Below, piece after piece: positions 1 to 6,532 of a stretch of 13,904 bases of DNA. Both the position numbers and the translations under genes were made by a program. The notes under the pieces were generated by a model, which saw only the letters and a program-made list of their open reading frames with translations, did not search any database and had not been told where the DNA came from. Each line of letters begins with the position of its first letter. The stretch's first letter is position 1. Origin of the DNA: Actinomycetes bacterium (lineage in GTDB: Bacteria; Actinomycetota; Actinomycetes; Actinomycetales; Microbacteriaceae). The stretch lies in contig JAEXHA010000053.1 of NCBI GenBank assembly GCA_023450335.1, positions 1-13,904 on the forward strand. The letters are read 5' to 3'.

Positions 1-576
1 CCACAGGGCGGGGTTCAGCTGTGACAGCCGCACCGCCGAGGCCGGTCGCGAGTACACGCTGCGGCAGAGGGGATCGACCAGACGGCGCACGAGCGTGGCG
101 CCGCAGCGTTCGGCGACGAGTTCGGCCAGCGACGGCTCGGGGCCGCTCGGCGCGGGCTTCGAACGCTCGGCGGCCGCGCGGGCTGCGGCATCGGGTCCGA
201 TGATGCGCACGACGTCGTCGGCGAGCGGATCGGCCGGGATGCCGAGCACGGTCCGCCGCGGCAGCGGCGCGTGCTGCACACCGCGGTCACCGGCCGCGTC
301 GCGGAAGGCGAGGTGGGCTCCGTCGGCACCCGGCATGACCGTGCGCAGCTCGGGCGCGACGTCGGCGATCAGCTCGGTGACGCCGGTGGTGCGCGTCGCG
401 AACGACTCGGCGCCCACGTCGATCATGAGCCCGCCCAGATCGGCGCTGCGCAGCATGCCGCCGGTGACATCGTCCGCCTCGAGCAACTCGACCGACAGGC
501 CGGCACGCGCGGCGTCGTGGGCGATGACGAGCCCCGCGATACCGCCGCCGACGACGACGAGATCGCGTACGGTCAC
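1..576 (-). CDS. hemY: HemY-type coproporphyrinogen III / protoporphyrinogen oxidase, N-terminal part
   Basis: This is the first 192 codons of an FAD-dependent porphyrinogen oxidase; the rest lies beyond the left edge. The N-terminus reads VTVRDLVVVGGGIAGLVIAHDAA, with the Rossmann GxGxxG-type FAD motif (GGGIAG, residues 10-15) and an acidic residue ending strand 2 (LLEA). A second conserved stretch, GGMLRSADLGGLMIDVGAES, follows at about residues 43-62. The enzyme takes six electrons from the porphyrinogen ring using O2. In Actinobacteria this family normally acts on coproporphyrinogen III (CgoX) in the coproporphyrin-dependent haem branch; that assignment rests on lineage, not on residues seen here. 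The GTG start at 576 overlaps the hemE TGA (GTGA), so translation is probably coupled. Another in-frame GTG lies at 588. Full members are roughly 450-500 residues, so about 40% is present. Confidence 0.9.
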   Translation of the reverse strand, partial: MTVRDLVVVGGGIAGLVIAHDAARAGLSVELLEADDVTGGMLRSADLGGLMIDVGAESFATRTTGVTELIADVAPELRTVMPGADGAHLAFRDAAGDRGVQHAPLPRRTVLGIPADPLADDVVRIIGPDAAARAAAERSKPAPSGPEPSLAELVAERCGATLVRRLVDPLCRSVYSRPASAVRLSQLNPALW

Positions 577-1691
577 GGCTGTCGCCACTCGTGCACGGTG
601 CGCACCACGGCGGTCAGAGCGTCGGGATCGGTCTCCATCGGCACGCCGTGGCCGAGGTTGAACACGTGGGCCCGGGCGGCACGGCCGGCCTCGAGCACGC
701 GGTGCACGGCGGCGGTGCGCACCGCCTCGGACGCGAACAGCATCGCGGGATCCAGGTTCCCCTGCACGGTGAGGTCGCGCCCGGCACGGCGGTGGGCCTC
801 ATCGAGTGGCACGCGGTAGTCGACGCCCAACGCGTCGACATCGATCGACGCCATGTCGGCGAGCACTTCGCCGGCGCCCACCCCGAAGTGGACGAGCGGG
901 ATGCGCGGGACGCCCGCCGGCACCGGCAGCGCGCGCACGTGCGACAGCGCGGCCGCCGACGCCGGCAGGACCGTCGCACGGTAGTCGTCGGGGGCGACGC
1001 CGCCGGCCCACGAGTCGAAGAGCTGCCCGGCGCTGGCTCCGGCATCCACCTGCAGCGCCAGGAAGCGCCCGGTGACCTCGGCGAGCCACATCGTGAGGTC
1101 GTGCCACGCGGCGGGGTCTTCGTGGATCATGCGGCGCGCGGCGAGGTGGTCCCGCGAGGGACCGCCCTCGATGAGGTAGGCGGCCAGGGTGAACGGCGCG
1201 CCGGCGAAGCCGATCAGCGGCAGCGGCTCGCCGCGGTCGGCCGACAGCTCGGCGAGCATCGCGGTGGTGCGGGTCACCGCCTCGATGATCGGGCCGCCGC
1301 GCTCGGTGACCAGGGCCGGATCGATGCGCACGGTGTCGGCGATCTCGCGCGCCGTGCTCAGCGGCCGGGCGAACACCGGACCGCGGCCGGCGGCGATCTC
1401 GACGTCGATGCCCAGCAGCTTCAGCGGCACGATGATGTCGCTGAAGAAGATGGCCGCGTCGACGCCGTGCCGGCGCACCGGCTGCATCGTGATCTCGCTG
1501 GCGGCCGCCGGGTCGAGGCACGCGTCGAGCATGCTGCCCTGCGCGCGCAGCGCCCGGTACTCGGGCAGCGACCGGCCGGCCTGGCGCATGAACCACACGG
1601 GGGTCACGTCGGGTCGTTCGCCGAGCAGCGCCCGGACGAGGCGCGACGCGCTGGTGCCGTGGACGGAGAGGGGGTGGGTGGATGCCGGGAT
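573..1691 (-). CDS. hemE: Uroporphyrinogen III decarboxylase
   Basis: HemE removes four acetate carboxyl groups from uroporphyrinogen III to give coproporphyrinogen III, in the cytoplasm and without a cofactor. Diagnostic motifs are TPVWFMRQAGRSLPEYR (substrate-binding arginines 36 and 40 in the long numbering), HGVDAAIFFSDI (catalytic Asp about 85) and FNLGHGVPMETDP near the C-terminus. The first ordinary start codon is GTG at 1607 (344 aa). However, the frame stays open upstream and encodes SRLVRALLGERPDVTPVWF, which matches the conserved HemE N-terminus. No ATG, GTG or TTG occurs in frame there. An AGGAG at 1699-1703 lies 7 bases before an ATC codon at 1691, so I place the start at this non-standard codon (372 aa). 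ATC at 1694 and GTG at 1607 are alternatives. hemE is divergent from hemA and is followed by hemY with a 4-base overlap. Confidence 0.9.
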   Translation of the reverse strand: MPASTHPLSVHGTSASRLVRALLGERPDVTPVWFMRQAGRSLPEYRALRAQGSMLDACLDPAAASEITMQPVRRHGVDAAIFFSDIIVPLKLLGIDVEIAAGRGPVFARPLSTAREIADTVRIDPALVTERGGPIIEAVTRTTAMLAELSADRGEPLPLIGFAGAPFTLAAYLIEGGPSRDHLAARRMIHEDPAAWHDLTMWLAEVTGRFLALQVDAGASAGQLFDSWAGGVAPDDYRATVLPASAAALSHVRALPVPAGVPRIPLVHFGVGAGEVLADMASIDVDALGVDYRVPLDEAHRRAGRDLTVQGNLDPAMLFASEAVRTAAVHRVLEAGRAARAHVFNLGHGVPMETDPDALTAVVRTVHEWRQP

Positions 1692-1698
1692 GATGACG

Positions 1699-1703
1699 CT
1701 CCT
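1699..1703 (-). promoter_or_regulatory. Shine-Dalgarno sequence supporting the long hemE start
   Basis: AGGAG on the minus strand lies 7 bases before ATC 1691 and 4 before ATC 1694. It is about 90 bases upstream of GTG 1607, so it can only serve the extended start. It sits in the left arm of the hemE/hemA inverted repeat. Confidence 0.55.
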
Positions 1704-1719
1704 GGGATCGGTTAATCGT

Positions 1720-1725
1720 TATACT
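1720..1725 (+). promoter_or_regulatory. Probable hemA promoter -10 box
   Basis: TATACT fits the actinobacterial TANNNT -10 consensus in an AT-rich island within GC-rich sequence. A start about 6-7 bases downstream would be near 1732, giving a leader of about 20 bases with AGGAGG in it. No good TTGACA-like -35 box is visible at 16-18 bp upstream. Confidence 0.55.
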
Positions 1726-1726
1726 A
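1721..1726 (-). promoter_or_regulatory. Probable hemE promoter -10 box, overlapping that of hemA
   Basis: On the minus strand 1726-1721 reads TAGTAT (TANNNT); TATAAC at 1723-1718 is an alternative. Either overlaps the plus-strand TATACT, so divergent transcription would start within about 10-20 bases of the same point. The -35 region is not recognisable. Confidence 0.45.
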
Positions 1727-1737
1727 GCCGGGATCCC

Positions 1738-1743
1738 AGGAGG
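1738..1743 (+). promoter_or_regulatory. hemA ribosome binding site
   Basis: AGGAGG ends 9 bases before GTG 1753. It fixes that codon as the hemA start over the much longer open frame that runs upstream through hemE. Confidence 0.8.
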
Positions 1744-1752
1744 TTCCGAACG

Positions 1753-3012
1753 GTGCTCGTCTGCCTGACCGCGCATCAGCGCACCACTCCGCTCGACGCC
1801 CTCGAACGGCTGTCCCTCATCGGCGACGACCTCGCGCCGCGACTGCGCGATGCGCACGAATCGATCCGCGGCGCCGTCGTGCTGTCGACCTGCAACCGCT
1901 TCGAGGCCTACTTCGACCTGGCCGACGACCCCGAGCTGCCCTCTCCGATTCCGGCGATGGATGCCGCGATGGAGCAGCTGTCGGATCTGGCGGGCCTCCC
2001 CTACCGCGCCGTGCGCGACACCGTCGACTTCGCGCATGGAAACCGCGTCGCCCACCACCTGTTCGCCGTGGCGTCGGGGCTGGACTCGGTCGCCGTGGGT
2101 GAGGAGGAGATCTCGGGTCAGGTGGGTCGGGCCCTCACCGCCGCGCGTGATCAGGGGCTGACGACCGCGTCGCTCGAGCACCTGTTCCAGCGGGCCGCCG
2201 AGACCTCGCGTGCCGTCAAGAACGGCACGCAGCTGACCGAGTCGGGCCGTTCGCTCGTCCGGCTGGCCGTCGACCTGGTGTCCTCACGCGTGGAGTGGGC
2301 GACCGCCCGCGTGCTGCTCGTCGGCACGGGCCGCTACGCCGCCGCCGCGCTCGCGGCTCTGCGCAGCGCGGGCGCGACCGACATCCGCGTGCACTCGCGT
2401 TCGGGCCGCAAGCGCTTCGCGCAGCAGGAGCACCTCACCGTCGTCTCCGTCGACGACTACGCCGCCGAGGCGGCCGCGGCCGACCTCATCGTCACGTGCA
2501 CCGCGGTGACCGACCGCTTCGTGCTCGAGTCCGACGCGCACGCCGGCGCCCGCGGCATCCACCCGGGCACCCAGATCATCATCGACCTGGGCATGCCCCG
2601 CAACGTCGACCCGCGCATCGCCGAGCTCGACGGCGTCGAACTGCTCGACCTCGACACGATCCGCGTGCACGCACCCGTCGATGAGACCGCCACGATCGGG
2701 CAGGCGCGCGAGATCGTCGCCGCCTCGGCCCGCCGTCACGCCGCCGCCCGCCGCGTGCACGAAGTCTCGGGCGAGGTCGTGCATCTGCGCCGGTTCGTGC
2801 AGCGTCTGGTCGACGACGAGCTGACCCGCAACCGCCGTGCCGGGGCGCCGCCCGAGGTCGAGAGCGCGCTGCGGCACCTTTCGGGCGTGCTCGTGCACCA
2901 CCTGATCGCCCAGGGCCACACCCTCGCCGCGGGCGGCGCGGGCACCGCGTGGGCCGACGCCGTGCGCACCGTGTTCCCCGACCTGCCCGCCGACCCCGAC
3001 GCGGCGCCATGA
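1753..3012 (+). CDS. hemA: Glutamyl-tRNA reductase
   Basis: HemA reduces glutamyl-tRNA(Glu) to glutamate-1-semialdehyde with NADPH, the committed step of the C5 route to 5-aminolevulinate. The 419-residue protein begins VLVCLTAHQRTTPLDALERLS at GTG 1753, after a good AGGAGG. Visible motifs are STCNRFEAY with the catalytic cysteine at residue 47, GEEEISGQV at about 116-124, and the NADPH-binding LLVGTGRY (glycines 191 and 193), a variant of the usual GAGEM turn. The C-terminal third is the helical dimerisation region. Length and order of parts are normal for the family. hemA is divergent from hemE-hemY and ends in an ATGA overlap with a LacI-type regulator gene, so the two are probably one transcript. 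In other bacteria HemA is often controlled by haem-dependent proteolysis; nothing here tests that. Confidence 0.95.
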   Translation: MLVCLTAHQRTTPLDALERLSLIGDDLAPRLRDAHESIRGAVVLSTCNRFEAYFDLADDPELPSPIPAMDAAMEQLSDLAGLPYRAVRDTVDFAHGNRVAHHLFAVASGLDSVAVGEEEISGQVGRALTAARDQGLTTASLEHLFQRAAETSRAVKNGTQLTESGRSLVRLAVDLVSSRVEWATARVLLVGTGRYAAAALAALRSAGATDIRVHSRSGRKRFAQQEHLTVVSVDDYAAEAAAADLIVTCTAVTDRFVLESDAHAGARGIHPGTQIIIDLGMPRNVDPRIAELDGVELLDLDTIRVHAPVDETATIGQAREIVAASARRHAAARRVHEVSGEVVHLRRFVQRLVDDELTRNRRAGAPPEVESALRHLSGVLVHHLIAQGHTLAAGGAGTAWADAVRTVFPDLPADPDAAP

Positions 3013-3983
3013 GCCGGGTCACGCTAAAGGACATCGCCGAACGCGCGGGCGTCTCGACGGCGGCGACCAGCCAGGCCCTCAACGACCGCGGCAACCTGCG
3101 GCCCGAGACGCGCGACCGCATCAAGGCCGTCGCCGCCGAGCTCGGGTACATCCCCAACAAGGTCGCCACCGCGCTGCGCCGCGGCAGCGCGATGTCGATC
3201 GGGTTCGTCATGTCCGACGATTCCGACGACGAGAACGCACGGCGCTGGGCGTTGCAGCACACGCGCCAGCTCAACGCGCTCGTGCGCGCATCGGCCGCAC
3301 ACGACTTCACCGTCACCGTCCTCCCGCAGTCGCGGCCCGACCTGGTCGGCGGCGCACACGTCGACCTGCTCTACGTGCCCGACGGGCAGGGCAGCCACGA
3401 GATGCTGCGGGCCGCTGTCGCACGGGGCATCGCGATCGTCGCCGACGACCTGTACGTCGACACCGCGCGGGGTATCAGCATCCGCACCGGATACGACTCG
3501 GCGGTGCGGGCGGGGCTCGAGCTGCTGGCCGAGGGCGGCGCCGAGCGCGTCGCTTTCCTGGTGGACGAGGGCAGTCATCCGCGCGACGAGATCGGCCGAA
3601 CCGCGTTTCAGAGCTGGACCACCGTGCGCGGCAAGACACCGCTGGTGGCCACCGTCGATGCGGGCCGGCGCACGCTGGCGCGCACCGTGCGCGAGGTGCT
3701 CGACGGCGGCGCGGACGCGATCTTCGCGTTCTGCGAAGAGGGCCCCGAGATCTACCTGCAGCTCGAGTCGCGCGACCTGGTGATCCCACGCGATGTGCAG
3801 CTGGTGGCCCTGTGCACGACCGAGTGCGCGCTCAACGACCGGCTCGGCGTGACGCACGTGTGCGTGCACCCCGAGCTCGCCGGCGAAGCCATGTTCACGG
3901 CGCTGCCCCGCCTCGACGGCGCGGACGGTCCGGTCGTCGTCGACCTCCCGTGGGAGCTCGTCCGCGGTTCGACGACCCGCTGA
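3009..3983 (+). CDS. LacI-family transcriptional regulator coupled to hemA
   Basis: This 324-residue protein has a LacI-type DNA-binding head: TLKDIAERAGVSTAATSQALND at residues 5-26, then GNLRPETRDRIKAVAAELGYIPN, and a hinge helix ATALRRGS. The rest is a periplasmic-binding-protein-like effector domain starting SIGFVM. That domain is divergent: the usual SDxxAxG-type segment is replaced by IFAFCEEGPEIYLQLESRDLVIPRDVQLVALC. In the recognition helix the usual TVSRAL is ATSQAL, so its operator may differ from that of common family members. The ATG at 3009 overlaps the hemA TGA and has no clear Shine-Dalgarno sequence, implying re-initiation after hemA. It ends 9 bases from the convergent tatD stop. 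Effector and targets are unknown; control of haem genes or of unrelated sugar genes are both possible. Confidence 0.88.
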   Translation: MSRVTLKDIAERAGVSTAATSQALNDRGNLRPETRDRIKAVAAELGYIPNKVATALRRGSAMSIGFVMSDDSDDENARRWALQHTRQLNALVRASAAHDFTVTVLPQSRPDLVGGAHVDLLYVPDGQGSHEMLRAAVARGIAIVADDLYVDTARGISIRTGYDSAVRAGLELLAEGGAERVAFLVDEGSHPRDEIGRTAFQSWTTVRGKTPLVATVDAGRRTLARTVREVLDGGADAIFAFCEEGPEIYLQLESRDLVIPRDVQLVALCTTECALNDRLGVTHVCVHPELAGEAMFTALPRLDGADGPVVVDLPWELVRGSTTR

Positions 3984-3992
3984 CTCGCGCCC

Positions 3993-4874
3993 TTACTCGA
4001 ACGAGCCGTAGACCTCGAGCGTGTTGGCGGCCAGCTGCGCGCACAGGTCGTCGACCTCGATGCCGAGTTCGGCGGCCATGAACCGCACCGTCACCGGGAT
4101 CAGGTAGGGCGCGTTCGGCCGCCCACGGTGCGGGGTCGGGGTGAGAAACGGCGCGTCGGTCTCGACGAGGATCCGCTCGCGCGGCGTCACCGCCAGCGCA
4201 TCGCGCAGATTCTGCGCGTTCTTGAACGTCAGGTTGCCGGCGAAGCTCAGCCAGTAGCCGCGTTCGGCGCTGTAGCGGGCCATGTCGGCGTCGCCCGAGA
4301 AGCAGTGGAACACGGTGCGCTCCGGCGCCCCGACCCGCTCGAGGGTCTCGAGCACGGCCTCGTGCGCGTCGCGGTCGTGGATCTGCATGGCGATGCCGTG
4401 CTTCTTCGCCAGGGCGATGTGGGCCTCGAACGCTGCGAACTGGGCGGGGCGGCCGTCCTCATCGGTGCGGAAGAAGTCGAGCCCGGTCTCCCCGATCGCG
4501 CGCACGCGCGGCTGCGCGGCCAGTTCGTCGATGACGGCGATGGCCTCGTCCAGGCCGCCGTCGGCCGCGTAGGCGGGCGCCTCGTTGGGGTGGATGGCCA
4601 CGGCCGCGAGCACGCGCGGGTGGGAGGCCGCGGCGTCGGCCGACCAGCGGCTGGACTCGATGTCGCCGCCGGCCTGCACGACGCCGATGACGCCGACCGC
4701 CGCCGCGCGCTCGAGCTGGTCGTCGAGGGTGCGCGGCTGATCACCGTCGGAGATCTCGAGGTGCGCATGGTTGTCGTACACCGGCACGGCGAGCGGCTCG
4801 GGCGCCGCCGGCCACCGCACATCACGGCTGCCGTCGTTGTAGCGCTCGCGGATGTAGCCGCTCGGGTCGGTCAT
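3993..4874 (-). CDS. tatD: TatD-family metal-dependent hydrolase (DNase-like)
   Basis: This cytoplasmic TIM-barrel amidohydrolase-superfamily protein of 293 residues belongs to a family with reported 3'-5' exonuclease or DNase activity; physiological substrates remain uncertain. All expected metal ligands are visible: NHAHLE (His36, His38), GETGLDF (Glu129), MQIHDRDAHE (His166), VFHCFSGD (His189) and LVETDAPFL (Asp239). The first 30 or so residues before the barrel are an extension often seen in actinobacterial members. ATG 4874 is 7 bases after the metG stop, so it is probably translated from the metG transcript. In many actinobacteria rsmA/ksgA follows tatD. Here the next gene is the convergent LacI-type regulator, only 9 bases from the stop, with no obvious terminator between. 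Confidence 0.93.
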   Translation of the reverse strand: MTDPSGYIRERYNDGSRDVRWPAAPEPLAVPVYDNHAHLEISDGDQPRTLDDQLERAAAVGVIGVVQAGGDIESSRWSADAAASHPRVLAAVAIHPNEAPAYAADGGLDEAIAVIDELAAQPRVRAIGETGLDFFRTDEDGRPAQFAAFEAHIALAKKHGIAMQIHDRDAHEAVLETLERVGAPERTVFHCFSGDADMARYSAERGYWLSFAGNLTFKNAQNLRDALAVTPRERILVETDAPFLTPTPHRGRPNAPYLIPVTVRFMAAELGIEVDDLCAQLAANTLEVYGSFE

Positions 4875-4881
4875 ATCCGGT

Positions 4882-6441
4882 CTACTGCTCGACGCGGGGG
4901 AACAGCGGCGCGAGCGCGGTCACGGTCGTGTCGGGAACGAGCTGACCCCATCGCCCGGCATCGCGGATCGGCTGGTCTACGAGCTGCCCGTCCTGCCCGA
5001 GTGCGTCCCACAGGGTGGCGGTGGCCGCGGGCATGATCGGCGAGAGCAGCACCGCGAGGGCGCGCAGGCTCTCGGCGGCGGTGTACAGCACCGTGCCCAG
5101 GCGCGCGCGCTGTGCCTCCACCTTGGCCAGTGCCCACGGCTCGGTCTCGGTGATGTAGCCGTTCGCGGCGTCGACGATCGTCCAGATCGCGTCGATGGCC
5201 TCGTCGGGCCGGAATTCGGTCATGGCCCGGTCGGCCGCCACAGCGGCATCCGCGACTGTCTGCTGGATCTTGCGATCGAGTTCGGTGTATTCGTCCGGCG
5301 CCGGCACGACGCCGTCGAAGTAGCGGCCGATCATCGCGATGGTGCGGGATGCCAGGTTGCCGAAGCCGTTGGCCAGCTCGGCCTGGTAACGGGCCGCGAG
5401 GTCCTCCCACGAGAACGAGCCGTCCTGCCCGAAGGCGATGGCCGAGAGGAAGTAGAAGCGGTAGGCGTCCGAGCCGAACACGTCGGTGATCTCGGTGGGC
5501 GCGATGCCGGTGAGCTTGGACTTCGACATCTTCTCGCCGCCCACCAGCAGCCAGCCGTGGGCGAACACGCCGCGGGGCACGTCGAGACCGGCGGCCATGA
5601 GCATGGCGGGCCAGATCACCGCGTGGAAGCGCAGGATGTCCTTGCCGACGACGTGGTACGCGGGCCAGCGCCGTGCGAAGTTCTCCTCGTCCTGCCCGTA
5701 GCCGACGGCGGTCGCGTAGTTGAGCAGCGCGTCGACCCACACGTAGATGACGTGCGAGGAGTCCCACGGCAGCGGGATGCCCCAGTCGAACGTGGACCGC
5801 GAGATCGACAGGTCCTTCAGTCCGCTGCGCACGAACGAGATGACCTCGTTGCGCGCCGACGAGGGCCGCACGAAGTCGGGCTCGGACTTGTAGAGCTCCA
5901 GCAGCCGCTCCTGGAACTCGCTGAGCTTGAAGAAGTAGTTCTTCTCCTGCAGGAGCTCCAGCGGCTTGGAGTGGATCGCGCAGACCTTCAGGCCCTCGAA
6001 CGGGCCGGTGCCGTCGACGATCTCGGAGTCGGGCTTGAACTCTTCACACCCCACGCAGTACAGCGCCTCGTACTCGCCGGCGTAGATGTAGCCGGCGTCG
6101 TAGAGCCGCTGGAAGAAGACCTGCACGCTCTTCTCGTGGCGCTCCTGCGTCGTGCGGATGAAGTCGTCGTTGGCGACGTCGAGAGTCTTCAGCAGCGGGA
6201 ACCACGACTCGGTGACGAGCTTGTCGACCCACTCCTGCGGGGTGACCCCGTTGGCGGCTGCCGCGCGCAGCATCTTCTGGCCGTGCTCGTCGGTGCCGGT
6301 GAGCATCCAGGTGTCGTCCCCCGACTGCCGGTGCCAGCGCGCGAGCGCGTCGACGGCGACCGTCGTGTACCCGTGGCCGATGTGCGGAACGTCGGAGGGG
6401 TAGTAGATCGGGGTCGTGATGTAGAAACTGCCGGTGGTCAC
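4882..6441 (-). CDS. metG: Methionyl-tRNA synthetase
   Basis: This class I aminoacyl-tRNA synthetase charges tRNA(Met) and initiator tRNA in the cytoplasm. The 519-residue protein opens TGSFYITTPIYYPSDVPHIGHGY, with the HIGH signature at residues 20-23, and carries GGEKMSKSKLTG with KMSKS at 304-308. A zinc-knuckle-like set, Cys129-x2-Cys132 and Cys154-x2-His157, lies in the connective region. The C-terminal helical anticodon-binding domain is present, but there is no extra C-terminal tRNA-binding beta-barrel, as in the short bacterial forms. The GTG start at 6441 lacks a Shine-Dalgarno sequence and lies where transcription should begin, so the mRNA is probably leaderless. tatD follows after 7 bases. 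Confidence 0.96.
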   Translation of the reverse strand: MTTGSFYITTPIYYPSDVPHIGHGYTTVAVDALARWHRQSGDDTWMLTGTDEHGQKMLRAAAANGVTPQEWVDKLVTESWFPLLKTLDVANDDFIRTTQERHEKSVQVFFQRLYDAGYIYAGEYEALYCVGCEEFKPDSEIVDGTGPFEGLKVCAIHSKPLELLQEKNYFFKLSEFQERLLELYKSEPDFVRPSSARNEVISFVRSGLKDLSISRSTFDWGIPLPWDSSHVIYVWVDALLNYATAVGYGQDEENFARRWPAYHVVGKDILRFHAVIWPAMLMAAGLDVPRGVFAHGWLLVGGEKMSKSKLTGIAPTEITDVFGSDAYRFYFLSAIAFGQDGSFSWEDLAARYQAELANGFGNLASRTIAMIGRYFDGVVPAPDEYTELDRKIQQTVADAAVAADRAMTEFRPDEAIDAIWTIVDAANGYITETEPWALAKVEAQRARLGTVLYTAAESLRALAVLLSPIMPAATATLWDALGQDGQLVDQPIRDAGRWGQLVPDTTVTALAPLFPRVEQ

Positions 6442-6447
6442 CCGTCG

Positions 6448-6453
6448 ATTCTA
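6448..6453 (-). promoter_or_regulatory. metG -10 box, leaderless start
   Basis: On the minus strand TAGAAT (TANNNT) is followed by six bases, CGACGG, and then the GTG start. The expected +1 therefore coincides with the first base of the start codon. No ribosome binding site is present between them. Confidence 0.6.
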
Positions 6454-6483
6454 GGCGGGCCCAGCCCCGTGTCCGCCCCGTGT

Positions 6484-6529
6484 GACGCCTGCTCCCGGGC
6501 GTTGCGGCGTCCGGGCTCACGCCGGCGTG
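6484..6529 (-). other. GC-rich dyads after the sugar repressor gene
   Basis: Directly after the repressor stop (reading the minus strand) is a perfect 12-bp palindrome, CACGCCGGCGTG (6518-6529). Beyond it are nested GC-rich complements: GACGCC 6484-6489 with GGCGTC 6506-6511, and CCCGG 6494-6498 with CCGGG 6511-6515. They could slow or end transcription before metG, but there is no U-tract, so a terminator is not established. Confidence 0.3.
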
Positions 6530-6532
6530 GAC

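Larger units (their letters stand above)
1699..1742. repeat. 11-bp inverted repeat between hemE and hemA
   Basis: Perfect arms CTCCTGGGATC (1699-1709) and GATCCCAGGAG (1732-1742) are separated by 22 bases of unusually AT-rich sequence. The dyad centre falls at 1720/1721 in the TTATA core. Each arm includes a Shine-Dalgarno sequence: AGGAG for hemE on the minus strand and AGGAG(G) for hemA on the plus strand. If transcription starts near the inner edges of the arms, both mRNAs begin with almost the same leader. The arms could also be operator half-sites. Confidence 0.75.

Noticed and set aside
1189..1752. N-terminal extension of hemA through hemE
   Set aside because: The frame is open by chance antisense to hemE. 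GTG 1753 has AGGAGG at good spacing and gives the family's normal N-terminus.
591..2181. Long open frames on the opposite strand and alternative frames across hemE and hemA
   Set aside because: GC-rich codon usage produces long Arg/Ala/His-rich shadow frames. They show no family motifs and overlap well-recognised genes.
2949..3008. Longer start for the hemA-linked LacI regulator
   Set aside because: The upstream residues are Arg-rich and encoded inside hemA. LacI proteins begin just before the DNA-binding head, as with ATG 3009.
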